Shown: one piece after another, positions 1-11,619 of the stretch | Layout: each line of letters opens with the position of its first letter | How positions within the stretch are numbered: the stretch's first letter is position 1 | DNA from: Ashinkailepas kermadecensis | Taxonomy: Eukaryota > Arthropoda > Thecostraca > Neolepadidae | DNA length: 64,000 nt | NCBI GenBank assembly: GCA_034440615.1 | Contig: JAOTOM010005126.1 | Location: 124,001-188,000 of the forward strand | Direction: 5' to 3' | Program-made: the position numbers and the translations under genes | Notes under the pieces: model-generated | Told to the model about the DNA's origin: nothing | The model's input: the letters and a program-made list of their open reading frames with translations, nothing else | Databases searched by the model: none

Positions 1-153
1 CTTCCCCCCCATCAAATCGCGTCGGAGCCCCGAAAAAAAGTCAGGGCACCGAAACAGATTATGCTGAGACGCGGAAGAATCAATCCGTGCCCGAAAAATC
101 ACTCCGGGTCCTCCAAACTGGCACCAGAGGCGCCACAACCGGCAACGTACCGA

Positions 154-314
154 TTGGTTGGTTATTGGTTTTACGACACGTCGACCGTTGAGTCATGTAG
201 CGTCGTCAATCTCTCACGCCGATTGGTCGCGGGCGAAGAGTAGCGACAGGTGAGACTCGAACCCACAACCTTTCGATTGTGAGACGAGCATCTTACCCCT
301 AGACTACTCGTCCC
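154..314 (-). mobile_element. SINE with tRNA-Val-like head, copy A
   Basis: Read on the minus strand, it starts with a tRNA-like head: an A-box-like TGGTCTAGGGG, an anticodon loop CTCACAA (anticodon CAC, valine) and a B box GGTTCGAGTCT. A core (GTGAGAGATTGACGACGCTA) and a tail ending GTCGTAAAACCAATAACCAA follow. It is flanked by the 14-bp target-site duplication CGGCAACGTACCGA at 140-153 and 315-328, so both ends are fixed. The anticodon stem is mispaired, so this is a retroposon and not a tRNA gene. Four related copies lie at 7351, 18527, 28283 and 42891. Confidence 0.9.
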
Positions 315-328
315 CGGCAACGTACCGA

Positions 329-2164
329 AAAAAAAAATTTGCGGTCCTACACAATGGTGCAGAGTCCGGACTGATCTTTTTGTGTCCCTGCTTAATAACG
401 GATACCAGAAAATAAACCTTGAGCAGGGGAGGTGTGGAATCCGCTGACTTAAAAATGATGGTGGTAGATTCGGCCCCTTCCCAGGGAAATTAAATAATCA
501 TTTCCATCATCAATCAAAATTAAATAATTATTTTCATTTAAAAAATGCCCCCTCCGAAAAAGTGGTTGAAATCCGGCGACTTTTTGAAAAATGGGGGTAG
601 GTGAGACTCCTCCAAATCCACTTGCCACCGATGTAAATCCTAGGTACGCCATGGATAGGTGCACTTCCCTTGCCGAACAAGTGCGCTGACACGAGTAGCG
701 GCCGCATGCATCGATGTGAACAATCCTTAGGCGCCTGCTCGGCTGTGCCTCGCCGATATTCCTCCTCTTGTTATCGACTGCACCATGCCTATCGATGACA
801 GTGTGGACCGAATGTGGTTAATCCTGCGCCTGCAGTACCCATGGACGCACCTGTGTACCGCCCTGTCAGATGACTACCACCTCCCCTGACCCCTCTTTCG
901 TCAAATGTAATATCTTGCTTGCTAAAACTACGAGTCTTTGGCGCATGGTGAGTCCGGGCAAGAAAGCTGGCGCACGCTGGCTGTACTTGGAGCCAAACGA
1001 TGGCCCAACGCCGAACATGGCCAAGGGTTGTCGCCCAGGTAGCTGTTGGTTAGAGCGCTGGCTTGCATCGGTCGCTTCACGTGCTCGCACTCAGTCACCA
1101 GCTGGGAGAGTCAGTTGCACGTTAAACTCTCCGTCAAAATTCTGCCTTTGAATTGGAATTCATGGGTCAAGTGGTAAGGCCAGGGTTCACGCAACAGGGA
1201 CCTAGCGATAGGGCCCTGGTCTTTAAAGGTACCCCAACAAGAATTCGAACACAATTTCCTTAAAAAGAACGAAAAGATGTACTGGTAACCAGTCTTACGG
1301 CGAAAATAACGGGTAACCGGGAGAGACGAGTGATTGTCATCCGCTGTGCTACCGACGCCCCGATAATGTTGCTATATTCAGGGATGGGTTGCAAAGTAGC
1401 AAGTGTTTCCTCTCAGGCACAATTTGTGCCTGCTAGAGCACGGTAGAAGTTGACGTACATCACTTTATGTCAGTGATATGTGCACTGAAGCCACTCTCTA
1501 ATCCAAATGGACTCCTTAAGAACCTACTTTTTATTTACTCGATAGCTATGCTGCCGATGCCAGGTAAAGTCGTGGGTGTGGGAGGGAGACTATATGTGAC
1601 TGTAGCTGATTTTTCTGCAGACGGGGTGAAACCTCATGTTTTTTCTTTCTTCTTTACCTAAATCTCAGGTTCGTACGCCATGAGCAATAAGCTGTGACCA
1701 GGGCAAACTGATTTTAACTTGACCCCGCTCGACGGCACGTGACCAGTTTGACCCGAAAACAGGACGACAATCAGTCTGCTGAGCCAACACAAAAAGTGTG
1801 AAATATCGGCCGGACTTGGTCAAACCGTCTTGGCGCAGCATGCGTTGAAACGGGATGCACGCACGCACGCAAGGACACAATTTCCAGAAACCATTGAGTA
1901 CTGACCATGGACTAGGCTTACGATAAAGGTTCCGCGTATTATGCACAAGAAAAACAACCGGCTGGTGCTTAATGCAGATCGCTAAGCACGCATACAACGG
2001 TTTTGTTCATAGCAGAGACGGCACTCTTATTGTACATACATATATGTATCATGGACATTATACACTAAAAGGCATCTCATTGGATACAAACATCACCAGT
2101 CATGCAAGCGGGCACAGCACTCCACACGTATTCATCAAACACATCATCTGACCACTTCCAATAA
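329..2164. other. Unassigned DNA downstream of mRpS33
   Basis: I recognise no gene or repeat family here. Open frames at 870-1151 (+) and 1665-1997 (-) lack any recognisable motif, are not joined by convincing splice sites, and are short enough to be chance. The stretch at 2000-2164 is the 3' flank of mRpS33. The nearest AATAAA on the minus strand is near 1530, more than 600 bases past the stop codon. Confidence 0.4.
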
Positions 2165-2383
2165 TTACTTCTTGGCTCGTTTTCCCTCTCCCTTTGGAGG
2201 CGGACCTTTCCCTCTGAGCTTTCGCAGCCGCTTCATCTCTTCGTTGAAGTCCTCGTGCTCGTTCCTAAAGAGACCGAACTCGCGGAGCCGTATCATCAAG
2301 TAGTAGGTCTCCTTGAACCGAGGATAGTAGTCTACCAGTTCTGTGTCTTTGTATTTTGGCTTCTCGGACAGCAGCTGCACAAC
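2165..2383 (-). CDS. mRpS33: mRpS33 coding exon 2 (terminal)
   Basis: The exon begins directly after TTCCAG (complement of 2384-2389) with the codons for VVQLLSEKPKYKD and ends at TAA 2167-2165. It carries most of the S33 domain (FGLFRNEHEDFNEEMKRL) and the basic C-terminal tail. Confidence 0.95.
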   Translation of the reverse strand, partial: VVQLLSEKPKYKDTELVDYYPRFKETYYLMIRLREFGLFRNEHEDFNEEMKRLRKLRGKGPPPKGEGKRAKK

Positions 2384-5155
2384 CTGGAATATCGACAGGA
2401 GTTACGTCTACGAGGACAGCGGCATCACCATCGTGAACGTGCTGCTTCCACTGCCGCACTGCAGATGGGTGGTGTACATGATATGGTGCTGACAGACGGA
2501 AGCGGCTGCCTTTGTATCGTACCTTGATCCACTCTAAACCGGATTGTTTGTTTTGCTGACGCCAGCGCATGTGCAACCCGAGCTGGACCTTTACTTTTTC
2601 GGGCCTAAGCCCGGGCCCAGAGCGTATAATTCCTTGCCACGTGTTTATCGGAGTGTACCATTTTTTATGCCAATGGAAAATTCCCTGCCATAATACCCCA
2701 TACTGATTGGTGAGGAAATTTGAAGATTATTGGTAGGGCCCAATGCATGGAAGCAATGAGTGCTGCTAATTTGGTTCGTGGAGCCCACACAGGGGTCGAG
2801 TTTCCTATACTTTGGGGCCTGGGCCATCTTCTTTGTCTTGCCCATATTTTCCGTGTCCCCATCGACTCCTTGCTTTCTTAACATGGGACCCTATGGGATG
2901 GGCCCTGCCAACCAAATTGGCAACACTAATTGCCTCCACGCATTGGGCCCCACTAATAATTTTTAACTTTTCCGCACATAGTCCCACCCCATAGAGCCCC
3001 ATGTTAAGAGAGATTTGTAGGACCAAGGCAAGGATGATGGGGGCCCAGAGATCAGGAAGACATAAGTAACTCCAGCTATGCCCATAACTGGAATTTAATG
3101 TGTGGTACAATTCACTGGTGCAGCCGGGATATTCTTAAGGGGGCGACCCCTCAAAAAAATATAATAACGGAACAGAGAACCGTTTTCGGTGTGTTTCGCG
3201 CGCCGAAAATTTCTGGTTTTGCATGGCGAAAATCTCATTGTATTGTTTGATCTAGTGTGTTTTTGGTTCCTAAGGAACCAAAAATACATGGGGGGCTCCC
3301 TGGGAAGCGCCTCTGGTACCACATTTTTGAGGATGGATATTATACCGCTAACATATATTGGGCCTAGGAGTTTGACATATCTTCCCATCCAGTCTGTACA
3401 AGCTGAAAGCAGTACAATGCGCGAGCTGCCGCCCAATATGTCACGAAGTGATGTCATCCGCATTCGCTCGGCGTGACGTCAACACCCATCGGAAAGGTTC
3501 CGGCATGAGAAAATGATCGTTTTTTTGGGTGGGGGGTGGGGGGAATAGCTGACCTCGTTTAACATATCGAGGGGCTTGAACAAGATATATAGCACCATGT
3601 TTGTATATTAACCCACCAAGATACAGAACGTTCAACTCCTCAGTGTGTGAATCATTTGCACCAAAGTGTGTGGTTGTGCGTATTGGCTAATTATACATTT
3701 GCACCTTTTAACACCAGAATGAATGGCATCAGGACTGCTTAAGCACATAACCTGCCCTGTTACTTCTCAGAAACTTGTTTGAGACCCAGCCTGTTACTAC
3801 TATATGATGGTCGCCTGAACTTGCAGAAGAAAATGATTGCGCAATGTTCTGTGCCAGATATTAGTAGAGTATCACACATTGCAATTATTGTGAACTATCC
3901 TTGGGGCACTGACATGTGGGCTGACATGTGGGCTGACATGTGGGCTGACGTGGCCCAGTGTCAGCCAGTTATTGGCAGCCCGTCATTCAATGACCATGAA
4001 AAAGCAGGTTAGTTAGTTAGTTATTTGGGTTTTAGGGCGCCTCGACTACTGAGGCCATTTTGCGCCCATAACTCACGGTGCTATCAAAATGCCGTTCAGA
4101 ATGGAGTCAAGATTCACACAGTGCGTAGCCGTCTACCTGGCCCTGTTGTGTCCATAAAAAGCAGGAAACTGAACAATGTGCGACTACATGAGTTTCATAG
4201 CTATATTTTATATCAGCACAAAAATAGTTATTTCCTAAATGAAGAGCAAAGTTTTGGGTGAAGATACAGCGGTGATAGCACAACTTTGCCACTCCCATTT
4301 AGTTGGGATGGGTATAAACACATACAAACTAACAGATGCATCACATCCTCTCCATCTTTTGGACGCTCATCAACGTAGCAAATGGTAAATATGGTGATCA
4401 GTATTTAGTAGATGTGACTCACTGGTAGCCGGATTATTTTAGTAGGCAGACAGGCCGAGTGCGCTTTGGGCACGTGAAGCGTGCATATTTATGTTCGTAC
4501 CATGCAGTTATCAACCACAGACGCTCTGATGAAAAATATTTTCAAACGAAGACCACGCTGTTGGAGAGAGTGCCCTTGCTGCACACTGCAGCTTATTTTG
4601 CATTTTGAATACATTCCTGGGCCCTTGGGAAAACAGGACGCTGTTTGTCTGCTTCATCACCAGCAATATGTAGCAGATGGCTCATTATCAGCCAATTCCG
4701 GTCAGATTCACTCTGACATATGTGACCATCTAATTTTGAGCAAGCTTACATTGCAGGGAGTCGGTTTGCACCTGCTTGAAATGGGCCCTACAGAAGTCTC
4801 CCATTTCCATACATTGCATACTTCACATAATGGATAGGGTCTGCCAAGTTCATGGATTGGGCGACACAATTTCCCCTCTGCCCCCTAAACTACGTGGAGG
4901 TGGCAACCTCAGATGACATCAATCGACATTAACAGACACTTCAAAACATCGCTGAAGTACAGATCTTCAACAGTGATGTAACTAGTACTCCTGGCACAAA
5001 GGATACCAGTGGTACCAAAGACCGACCTTGAAGGACTGCTGGGAAGTCGGTCGAGCCACCTCGCCGAATATGCGGGCACTGAGACGGTTCATTCGCCGCG
5101 CATACTCAGTGCTGTTCTTGACGAGTTTGGCGTAGCTGTAGAAGCCGGATGTCAT
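2165..5155 (-). CDS. mRpS33: Mitochondrial ribosomal protein S33 (two coding exons)
   Basis: This gene encodes a small-subunit protein of the mitochondrial ribosome, made in the cytosol and imported. The coding exons are 5155-5027 (43 codons) and 2383-2165 (72 codons plus stop). They join in phase 0 (SFK|VVQLLSEKP) across a GT-AG intron of about 2.6 kb (donor GTCGGT, acceptor TTCCAG). The 115-residue product matches the S33 family along its whole length: N-terminal EYARRMNRLSARIFGEVARP, a central YYPRFKETYYLM, then LRKLRGKGPPPKGEGKRAKK at the C-terminus. Human MRPS33 is about 106 residues. The start is the first ATG upstream of the conserved block. An AG ten bases before it (TTCCAG) could be the acceptor of a 5'-UTR intron. 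No cleavable presequence is obvious, which is common in this family. Confidence 0.93.
2600..3010. repeat. Foldback repeat with a MITE-like hairpin
   Basis: The segment 2697-2770 is an imperfect reverse complement of 2885-2975. Shared blocks include GGGCCCAATGC(A/G)TGGA and GCTAATTTGGTT. A tighter hairpin spans 2877-3008, with ends CTTAACATGGGACCCTATGG and the complement of CCATAGAGCCCCATGTTAAG. It has no coding capacity. It sits inside the mRpS33 intron. A non-autonomous DNA element is the simplest reading; no target duplication was confirmed. Confidence 0.6.
3130..3330. repeat. Dispersed repeat, related copy at 63390-63540
   Basis: Blocks such as TTTTGCATGGCGAAAAT, TTTGATCT(A/C)GTGT and GGGGCTCCCTGG recur in the same order and orientation near 63390-63540 with point differences. 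The family is not identified and no open frame is conserved between the copies. Confidence 0.55.
3904..3952. repeat. 15-bp tandem repeat, three copies
   Basis: The unit TGACATGTGGGC plus a 3-base linker is repeated three times, and a degenerate copy follows. It lies in the mRpS33 intron. Confidence 0.8.
4014..4077 (-). mobile_element. 3' end of RNase H LINE family (5'-truncated)
   Basis: On the minus strand this reads AGTTATGGGCGCAAAATGG, then a GTCGAGGCGCCCTAAAAC block, then the tail AAATAACTAACTAACTAACC. The same 3' terminus ends the LINE fragments at 10765, 15900, 16084, 18138 and 20683, and 40226 on the other strand. The copy is only the last 60 or so bases, typical of 5'-truncated retrotransposition. 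Confidence 0.7.
5027..5155 (-). CDS. mRpS33: mRpS33 coding exon 1
   Basis: ATG at 5155-5153 opens MTSGFYSYAKLVKNSTEYAR, followed by RMNRLSARIFGEVARPTSQ and then the donor AAG|GTCGGT. It was found from the conserved SARIFGEV block of S33 proteins. The frame and phase match exon 2 exactly. Confidence 0.92.
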
Positions 5156-6269
5156 CTTTCAGGCTGGAACGTCCCAAAATGTAAAGGCTGAGCAACTAGT
5201 AGAATGGCCTGCTTACTTACTCATGCACTCATGGCAAATTGGTACTGACATGTAAACAACTGCATGATAACTTTTCAGATCGGGTACACTGCTCCCTAGC
5301 CCAACTTAACTGTTTTGCTAAAAAAAATACAGATATCATCACATGAACATGTTAAGGGCATATACATACCACTAAAATACCTGATATGTATCCACAAACA
5401 TCAGCGGCATTGTGATTGTTAAAAGACATTTTTCCTAGAAGCACTTAGGATTGTGAAGTTCATAGTACATTGAGATGTCAATAGACAGGTGTAATAGTTT
5501 TCAGATCGAAAAAAAATCGATATCGACCACCTGTACTCGATGTAGTGGATGATTCTTGCCATTCTTGAAAGCATGCTTATTTGGTGTTACACATTGCATG
5601 TGTAGTTGAAATCTCCGTCCTTCGCTTTAGCTGACGACTTCAAACTATGCATCCTAGAGAAGCGAAGCAAAAGCCAGCACAAAGCTCGCCACCTGACCTC
5701 ACAATTTACATAGGGTATGAACCAATGAAATCATTGGTTGACCTCGTGGGGGGTCAGGTGAAAGGCCAAATGTGGGTATAAAAGGCGAATCTTCAGTCTA
5801 AATATCAATTTTTAACATATGTATAACATGTCAGAACAAATTAGTACTTTAATATACCTTTGTGCTTCAATAGTAGCAACGAGCACGAAGTGCTATGCTT
5901 AGGCCCATTTTGAAGCTACCGGGCCAGGTCAAATTGGTGACCTCCAACTTCGAGATCTTAAAAATGCGCTAAGAATGGCAGTTTTCACTTCTATGGGTAA
6001 AAATAGATGCTAATGTGGTTTTATTCAGGGCTCAAAAATACTCTGTGCTACTCCAAAGCGTAAAAAGAGGCGATCTTAGGCCATCCAAGACCATTCACTT
6101 GTATGAGGTCACAGACCCATGACACATCCATGGACAAACGACACATCCATGTAGTTGGCAAGCAGCCCGACATGCCCATCCTAATCGATGATTGGAGCGT
6201 GAGCGCACCTCACTAATCTAATGAAATATCGACGTGTCCAACTGTCATAGTGCATCACATCGGGGACAG
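5156..6269. other. 5' flank of mRpS33, no gene seen
   Basis: The first few hundred bases upstream of the mRpS33 start should hold its promoter, but I see no convincing core element. The rest is AT-rich unassigned DNA up to the 68-bp satellite. Confidence 0.4.
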
Positions 6270-7289
6270 CGTAGCCTCGCCTCCCTTCCCCAAATATGTA
6301 AGTAGTGTATGGACACTAAACACTTTCCGCGTCCAAACGTAGCCTCGCCTCCCTTCCCCAAATATGTAAGTAGTGTATGGACACTAAACACTTTCCGCGT
6401 CCAAACGTAGCCTCGCCTCCCTTCCCCAAACATGTAAGTAGTGTATGGACACTAAACACTTTCCGCGTCCAAACGTAGCCTCGCCTCCCTTCCCCAAATA
6501 TGTAAGTAGTGTATGGACACTAAACACTTTCCGCGTCCAAACGTAGCCTCGCCTCCCTTCCCCAAATATGTAAGTAGTGTATGGACACTAAACACTTTCC
6601 GCGTCCAAACGTAGCCTCGCCTCCCTTCCCCAAATATGTAAGTAGTGTATGGACACTAAACACTTTCCGCGTCCAAACGTAGCCTCGCCTCCCTTCCCCA
6701 AATATGTAAGTAGTGTATGGACACTAAACACTTTCCGCGTCCAAACGTAGCCTCGCCTCCCTTCCCCAAACATGTAAGTAGTGTATGGACACTAAACACT
6801 TTCCGCGTCCAAACGTAGCCTCGCCTCCCTTCCCCAAATATGTAAGTAGTGTATGGACACTAAACACTTTCCGCGTCCAAACGTAGCCTCGCCTCCCTTC
6901 CCCAAATATGTAAGTAGTGTATGGACACTAAACACTTTCCGCGTCCAAACGTAGCCTCGCCTCCCTTCCCCAAACATGTAAGTAGTGTATGGACACTAAA
7001 CACTTTCCGCGTCCAAACGTAGCCTCGCCTCCCTTCCCCAAATATGTAAGTAGTGTATGGACACTAAACACTTTCCGCGTCCAAACGTAGCCTCGCCTCC
7101 CTTCCCCAAATATGTAAGTAGTGTATGGACACTAAACACTTTCCGCGTCCAAACGTAGCCTCGCCTCCCTTCCCCAAATATGTAAGTAGTGTATGGACAC
7201 TAAACACTTTCCGCGTCCAAACGTAGCCTCGCCTCCCTTCCCCAAATATGTAAGTAGTGTATGGACACTAAACACTTTCCGCGTCCAAA
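6270..7289. repeat. 68-bp satellite array, 15 copies
   Basis: Fifteen head-to-tail copies of a 68-bp unit starting CGTAGCCTCGCCTCCCTTCC occupy exactly 1020 bases. Copies are nearly identical. The only recurrent variant is AAACATG instead of AAATATG, in copies 3, 8 and 11. The unit has no stop codon on the minus strand, so short open frames appear there by repetition; they are not genes. Near-identity of copies suggests recent expansion or gene conversion. Confidence 0.97.
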
Positions 7290-7350
7290 CGCCAATTCGT
7301 TAACAGAGCACAACACATACAATATTTGCAAGCATGCCAAATCACCCTCT

Positions 7351-7517
7351 GGTTGGTTATTGGTTTTACGACACGTCGACCGTTGAGTCATGTAGCGTCG
7401 CCAATCTCTCACGCCGATTGGTCGCGGGCGAAGAGTAGCGACAGGTGAGACTCGAACCCACAACCTTTCGATTGTGAGACGAGCATCTTACCCCTAGACC
7501 ACTCGTCCCCCCCAACA
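7351..7517 (-). mobile_element. SINE with tRNA-Val-like head, copy B
   Basis: It has the same structure as the copy at 154-314. The flanking duplication is CAAATCACC(C/T)TCT at 7338-7350 and 7518-7530. It is inserted just past the 68-bp satellite. Confidence 0.9.
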
Positions 7518-8388
7518 CAAATCACCTTCTTTCATACACCTTTTCAGCAACAGCGGCCACGTGTCACAATTTTCTGTACAGATCTGAGCTTCTTGAGCAC
7601 CTGATAATTCCAGCTTTTAACAACTTTCCTTGGATAAAAAATCAGCCAGCTCATTTCCCGTGGTACCGGTATGGCTCGGAACCCAACATAGGACAATTAT
7701 CTTACTAACCCTATCCAAAACTGTTAGATGAGTAAGGATCACCTCAATAAATTAGTTTGATGGGTGAAAAGACTGAAGGGCTGTAAGGGTACTGAACGAG
7801 TCTGTTACAATCACATGGAATGCTTTGTCTCAAACCTCAATAAAGCACAATGGATAATAGTGTTTGTAGCAAGAGGGGAAGATATTTGTGGTTAGATCTG
7901 ATCCTGAGGAATAGAAAAAGGTTAACGGTTTGGGCATAGCTTAGGTCGCCGGATCAGGGTGAGGGTGAAAAAACTGACAAGCTGATGCAGGAAGAGATAA
8001 GTAGGAGAGTACATGGTAGGACTCCATTATTGAGTGACTTCAAAATGGCATGGTTCAGTGACACACAAAGTCTAACCAAATCAGGAAGGCCTTCCATGTC
8101 TTGCTTTGTGGGGAAAAATTCCTTTAAAAACCTACAAGGGAAACGAAATGTTAAATCTCATAACTACAAATGAGAAAACTTCTTTCCACATAACGTAAAC
8201 ATAGGAGATACCTTAGAAGATAGTGATCATCAGATTATACACTTTTCATTATGTGCTGGAAGTGTAGGTAACAGTAGGACACTGATTCCAAATTTTGCAT
8301 ACAGGAATCATGATAGGATCAGAATCCTTTTGGGTGAAATTCAGTAGGAACAGTCATTGTCAGTTCTATATCCATACCGAATGTGTTA

Positions 8389-8572
8389 GGGGCGAGGATG
8401 GCCCAGTGGTTAAGGTGTTGAGCTCTGGGTACCACCGGTCCCGGGTTCAACGCTCAAACCGCTCGGAACATTCCCAATCCCGCGGCCCACCGCGAAACAG
8501 TGTGGGCGGCGCCATTAGCCGTGATCGTGCATAAAGCGCGTCGAGAACCACCCAATAAACAAACAAATATCA
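8389..8572 (+). mobile_element. SINE with a type-II tRNA-like (Ser/Leu-like) head
   Basis: The head GCGAGGATGGCCCAGTGGTT has the A-box form, and CGGGTTCAACGCTC is B-box-like. The body ends AAAGCGCGTCGAGAACC plus CAATAAACAAACAAAT. Target duplication AATGTG(T/C)TA at 8380-8388 and 8573-8581. It is inserted into the LINE-B remnant. Confidence 0.75.
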
Positions 8573-9299
8573 AATGTGCTAAGTTCTAAAAGGAAAATTG
8601 TTTCAAGATCAGGATAGGTTCATTCCCAACAGGCAAATCAGAATGAACAAGACTAGATGACCCTCATGGCTGACAAGGGAAGCAAAACATCTGCTGGGGT
8701 CAAAGAAGCAGCAACTTAAGAAACTATCTTACCTTAGCTCTGAGGCTAAGCTGGTGGCATACAGACTAGCTACAAACAATTATAGGTGCATGAGAGCATC
8801 AAAAGGCTGGTTGAAATTAAATTAGCTCATAACTGTTCAACAGGAAATGCAGATGTTCTTTGTGTCTACAAATTTCAATTAAAAAATGTAGTGTGCGGCA
8901 ACTGGAGGTGATGATGACATTGTGGTTGAGGACTGTGATACAATAGAGTCCCTGAGCAGGCAATTTTCACTGAAGATAACTTAAGTAAATAACTCAAGTG
9001 ACTTTTTGCTAGGGTTACGATATCTTCCATTTATAGACTTAACCTGGATGGGCACTTGTGGCTCTTATTAAGTCTGAACAACTTATGACTTTATGACTAC
9101 ATAACTAAAGAAGTGGCTAATAAAAAAAGGATAGATATTGTGTACTGAGGATAAAATTTCACACCAGCATCTAAAACATCAACTAGAGCAGCATGGGATT
9201 GATGGAAAAGTTCTAGGTTGGATTGAAGCAAGGCTGAGGGGGCAGAAACAAAGGGTAGTGTTAACTGGCGCCGTCTTTCTGGTCAGATCCACACACTTT

Positions 9300-10170
9300 A
9301 TCTTGGTGGTCCTTGTATGCCCCCCCCCCACTCTCTAAACTGTATTGCACACAAAAATGAAAGTGGTGTCATCGGAAAGCTCTGGACGAGGAGGGCCCGT
9401 AACCACCACCAAAGTTTACTCACCCCCAAAAGTGACGTCACTAGGGGGTCTATGGGACCACAACTGACATCGTGTTTTTGGCCCTGGAGAGTTCATTTTG
9501 GGGGAGACTTCAAGCACAACAGTTATTTGGAATCAGAAAAGGAAGTAGAAACTGACCATGGCCTTAAATGCTTGCCCACATAAAAATCAAACTTTTTAAT
9601 TTTGGGAATTAAAAATAAATAGTTTTCAATTTTCTTCAATTTTTATTCTTCTAATGGGTAGAGCGGACCAGGATATGTTGTTACATGATATGTTGTACAT
9701 ACAGGATATGTTGCACAGGATATGTTGTACAGGATATGTTGTAAGTCAGCTTACCTTCATACAAGTGAATACTTTAACCATAATCTTAGGTTCAGCCCTT
9801 ATGGGCAAATATGCAACACTAATAAGTCATCAACAATGAAAAAGAAACAAAAATTATTCTGGTTCATTTTGTTGTATCCCTATTGAGCACCAAAAGTTTC
9901 ATTCAAATATCTTTATGCATTAAAGAGTGACTGCTGGTTGAACATTTTTGGAGGTGACCTCACTTGATCTTGACTAACTCATTGATGACCTGACCTGAAA
10001 ATTTTCACAGCATGCCAAATTGATGTTTGAAAAGGTATGCCAAACTTTGGCTCGTTGTCACTTGCCATTTTAAAAACTACTCACGGTTTTCCGCGGATAG
10101 TGGAATCTTAGGGGGGGGGGGGGGGTAAAATGACCCTCCTAAGATGGGGTTGGTTAAATGGATGTAAATC
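9300..10170. other. Unassigned insertion inside LINE-B
   Basis: This stretch separates two consecutive RT blocks of LINE-B, so it is probably inserted DNA. It holds a short GGATATGTTG tandem repeat at 9670-9745 and a 16-base G run near 10112. No coding content is recognised. Confidence 0.45.
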
Positions 10171-10261
10171 TGAATGGAATTATGTTCTGGGTGGAGTGTC
10201 ACAGGCATCTGTTGTAGGTATACGTCTTTCTATAACCTTTGTGAACATCATTGATGTAGGG

Positions 10262-10760
10262 ATGAGGAATGCCTAGGGTGTTCAAATTTTGGGAATTTGC
10301 ACTTGAAGGTAATTTTTGAATTCTTGGTATATATTTTTCCAATGCAATGCTGATGAATGTGGTTAACATGATGTGACCACTCATATTCTCTGCAAATGCA
10401 TAATTTTTATTTGACATGCAAAATAACACCAAAAATAGGTTTGGAGTTGGGTAATATAGCATAAAATAATGTTCAAAAGAAAGAAGAATGCAGCATAACC
10501 TCATCTAAGCTAGCATACGCTTCCATTGAATGATACAAACATTTTTTTTAGAAATTGAAAATTTCCCTGCATTTTTGGTCACAAATTTTGAAGTTAAAAT
10601 ACCTAGCCTAACCAACCCTAACCTGTTTAAAAAAAACAAAAAAACAACAAATTGTACATGACAAATTTATACATAAAAAAGCTTAAAAGAAAAGCCTAGT
10701 CTAACCTAACATAACCAAACCGAACCTAATGGCATTATTTGCTTCATGAAGATATGATGA
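10262..10760 (+). repeat. AT-rich dispersed repeat carrying CCTAA tracts
   Basis: The blocks TTTTTCCAATGCAATGCTGA, CACTCATATTCTCTGCAAAT and AACACCAAAAATAGGTTTGG recur in the same order at 12050-12720 and 13080-13300, and reversed near 13990 and 32900. The copy ends in (CCTAA)-rich sequence. It is non-coding and of unknown class. Confidence 0.7.
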
Positions 10761-10764
10761 TGAA

Positions 10765-11133
10765 TTGGTGCTTAGGGGCGCGTCGACTGCAATGGTCATT
10801 TTGCGCCCATAACTGCGTTTATAGTTAATCTACTATGCTCCCATAGTAGTCAGTAGTGAATAGTCTTCAGGGGCGGCGATATATAACTTCAAAACGTGCT
10901 TGTTGAATGAAAGTAAAAATGTTTCCAGACGATACAACCCCAGAGTCATTGCTTAGTAGCATTCGTAAAGTGTCAATGTTTACCCGTCCTAAAATCTGGC
11001 GTCGGAGAGGGTCCAGCAGTACACAATCTACTAAAACATGATACACGGTAAGCGGGTCCGAACAGCGTGGGCATGCTTCATGAAGATAAAATGTGTGTGA
11101 AACCTGTCTTGTGGATAACTTAAAATGCAACAA
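10765..11133 (-). mobile_element. RNase H LINE, C-terminal and 3'-end fragment
   Basis: The minus strand encodes the post-RNase H cysteine/histidine motif of I-group LINEs, ACPRCSDPLTVYHVLVDCVL, then LDPLRRQILGRVNIDTLRML. After the stop it runs into the shared 3' terminus (GTTATGGGCGCAAAATGACC, GTCGACGCGCC). A second copy of the same protein region is at 25630-25760. The copy is 5'-truncated and sits in LINE-B next to the AT-rich repeat. Confidence 0.8.
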
Positions 11134-11437
11134 TACCCAAATTTTCTGATGACATCATACTGGTGGGAGTAGCTAACAATAGTCATAAATCTAGTAACAT
11201 TCAACTAGACTTGGAGGATTTAAAAAGTGCACTGATCAAAAGCAGATGTATATCAATTATGAATGTGTAGGGTTATGCATCTGGGGTCTAGAGGCAAGGC
11301 ATTCTGATATACAATATGAGGTAGGAAACTGGATGCCATTGAAGAGGAAAGAGACTTAGTTGTGTTAGTTTTTAGTAATCTTAAAGCAGAAAAAAAACAA
11401 TGTACATCAGCAAGGAACAGGCACAAAATCATTCAAG

Positions 11438-11619
11438 AAGAAGAAGAACCTTGGGTTCTTTTACGACGCATTCAACAGCTAGGTCATAGCGTCGCCAACC
11501 TCTCACACCGATTGGTCGCTGGTGGACTCAGTAAATCCCATCGGTTGTGAGATTCAAACCCACAATCTTGCGACCAAGAGTCCGACGCTCTACCAACTGA
11601 GCTACCGCGGACCCCTCAT
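11438..11619 (-). mobile_element. SINE with tRNA-Lys-like head
   Basis: On the minus strand the head is GCGGTAGCTCAGTTGGTAGA, the anticodon loop CTCTTGG (CTT, lysine) and the B box GGTTTGAATCT. The core is GGTGTGAGAGGTTGGCGACG and the tail ATGCGTCGTAAAAGAACCC ends in GTTCTTCTTCTT. The duplication AAAATCATTCAAG at 11425-11437 and 11620-11632 fixes both ends. Related copies are at 41143 and 52042. Confidence 0.9.

Noticed and set aside
870..1151. 93-codon plus-strand open frame
   Set aside because: No motif, and an overlapping open frame on the other strand; probably chance.
6270..7289. CRISPR-like regular repeat
   Set aside because: The 68-bp units are contiguous with no unique spacers, and the DNA is eukaryotic; this is a satellite.
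11540..11619. Functional tRNA-Lys gene
   Set aside because: It is the head of a SINE with flanking AAAATCATTCAAG duplications; the anticodon stem does not pair fully.
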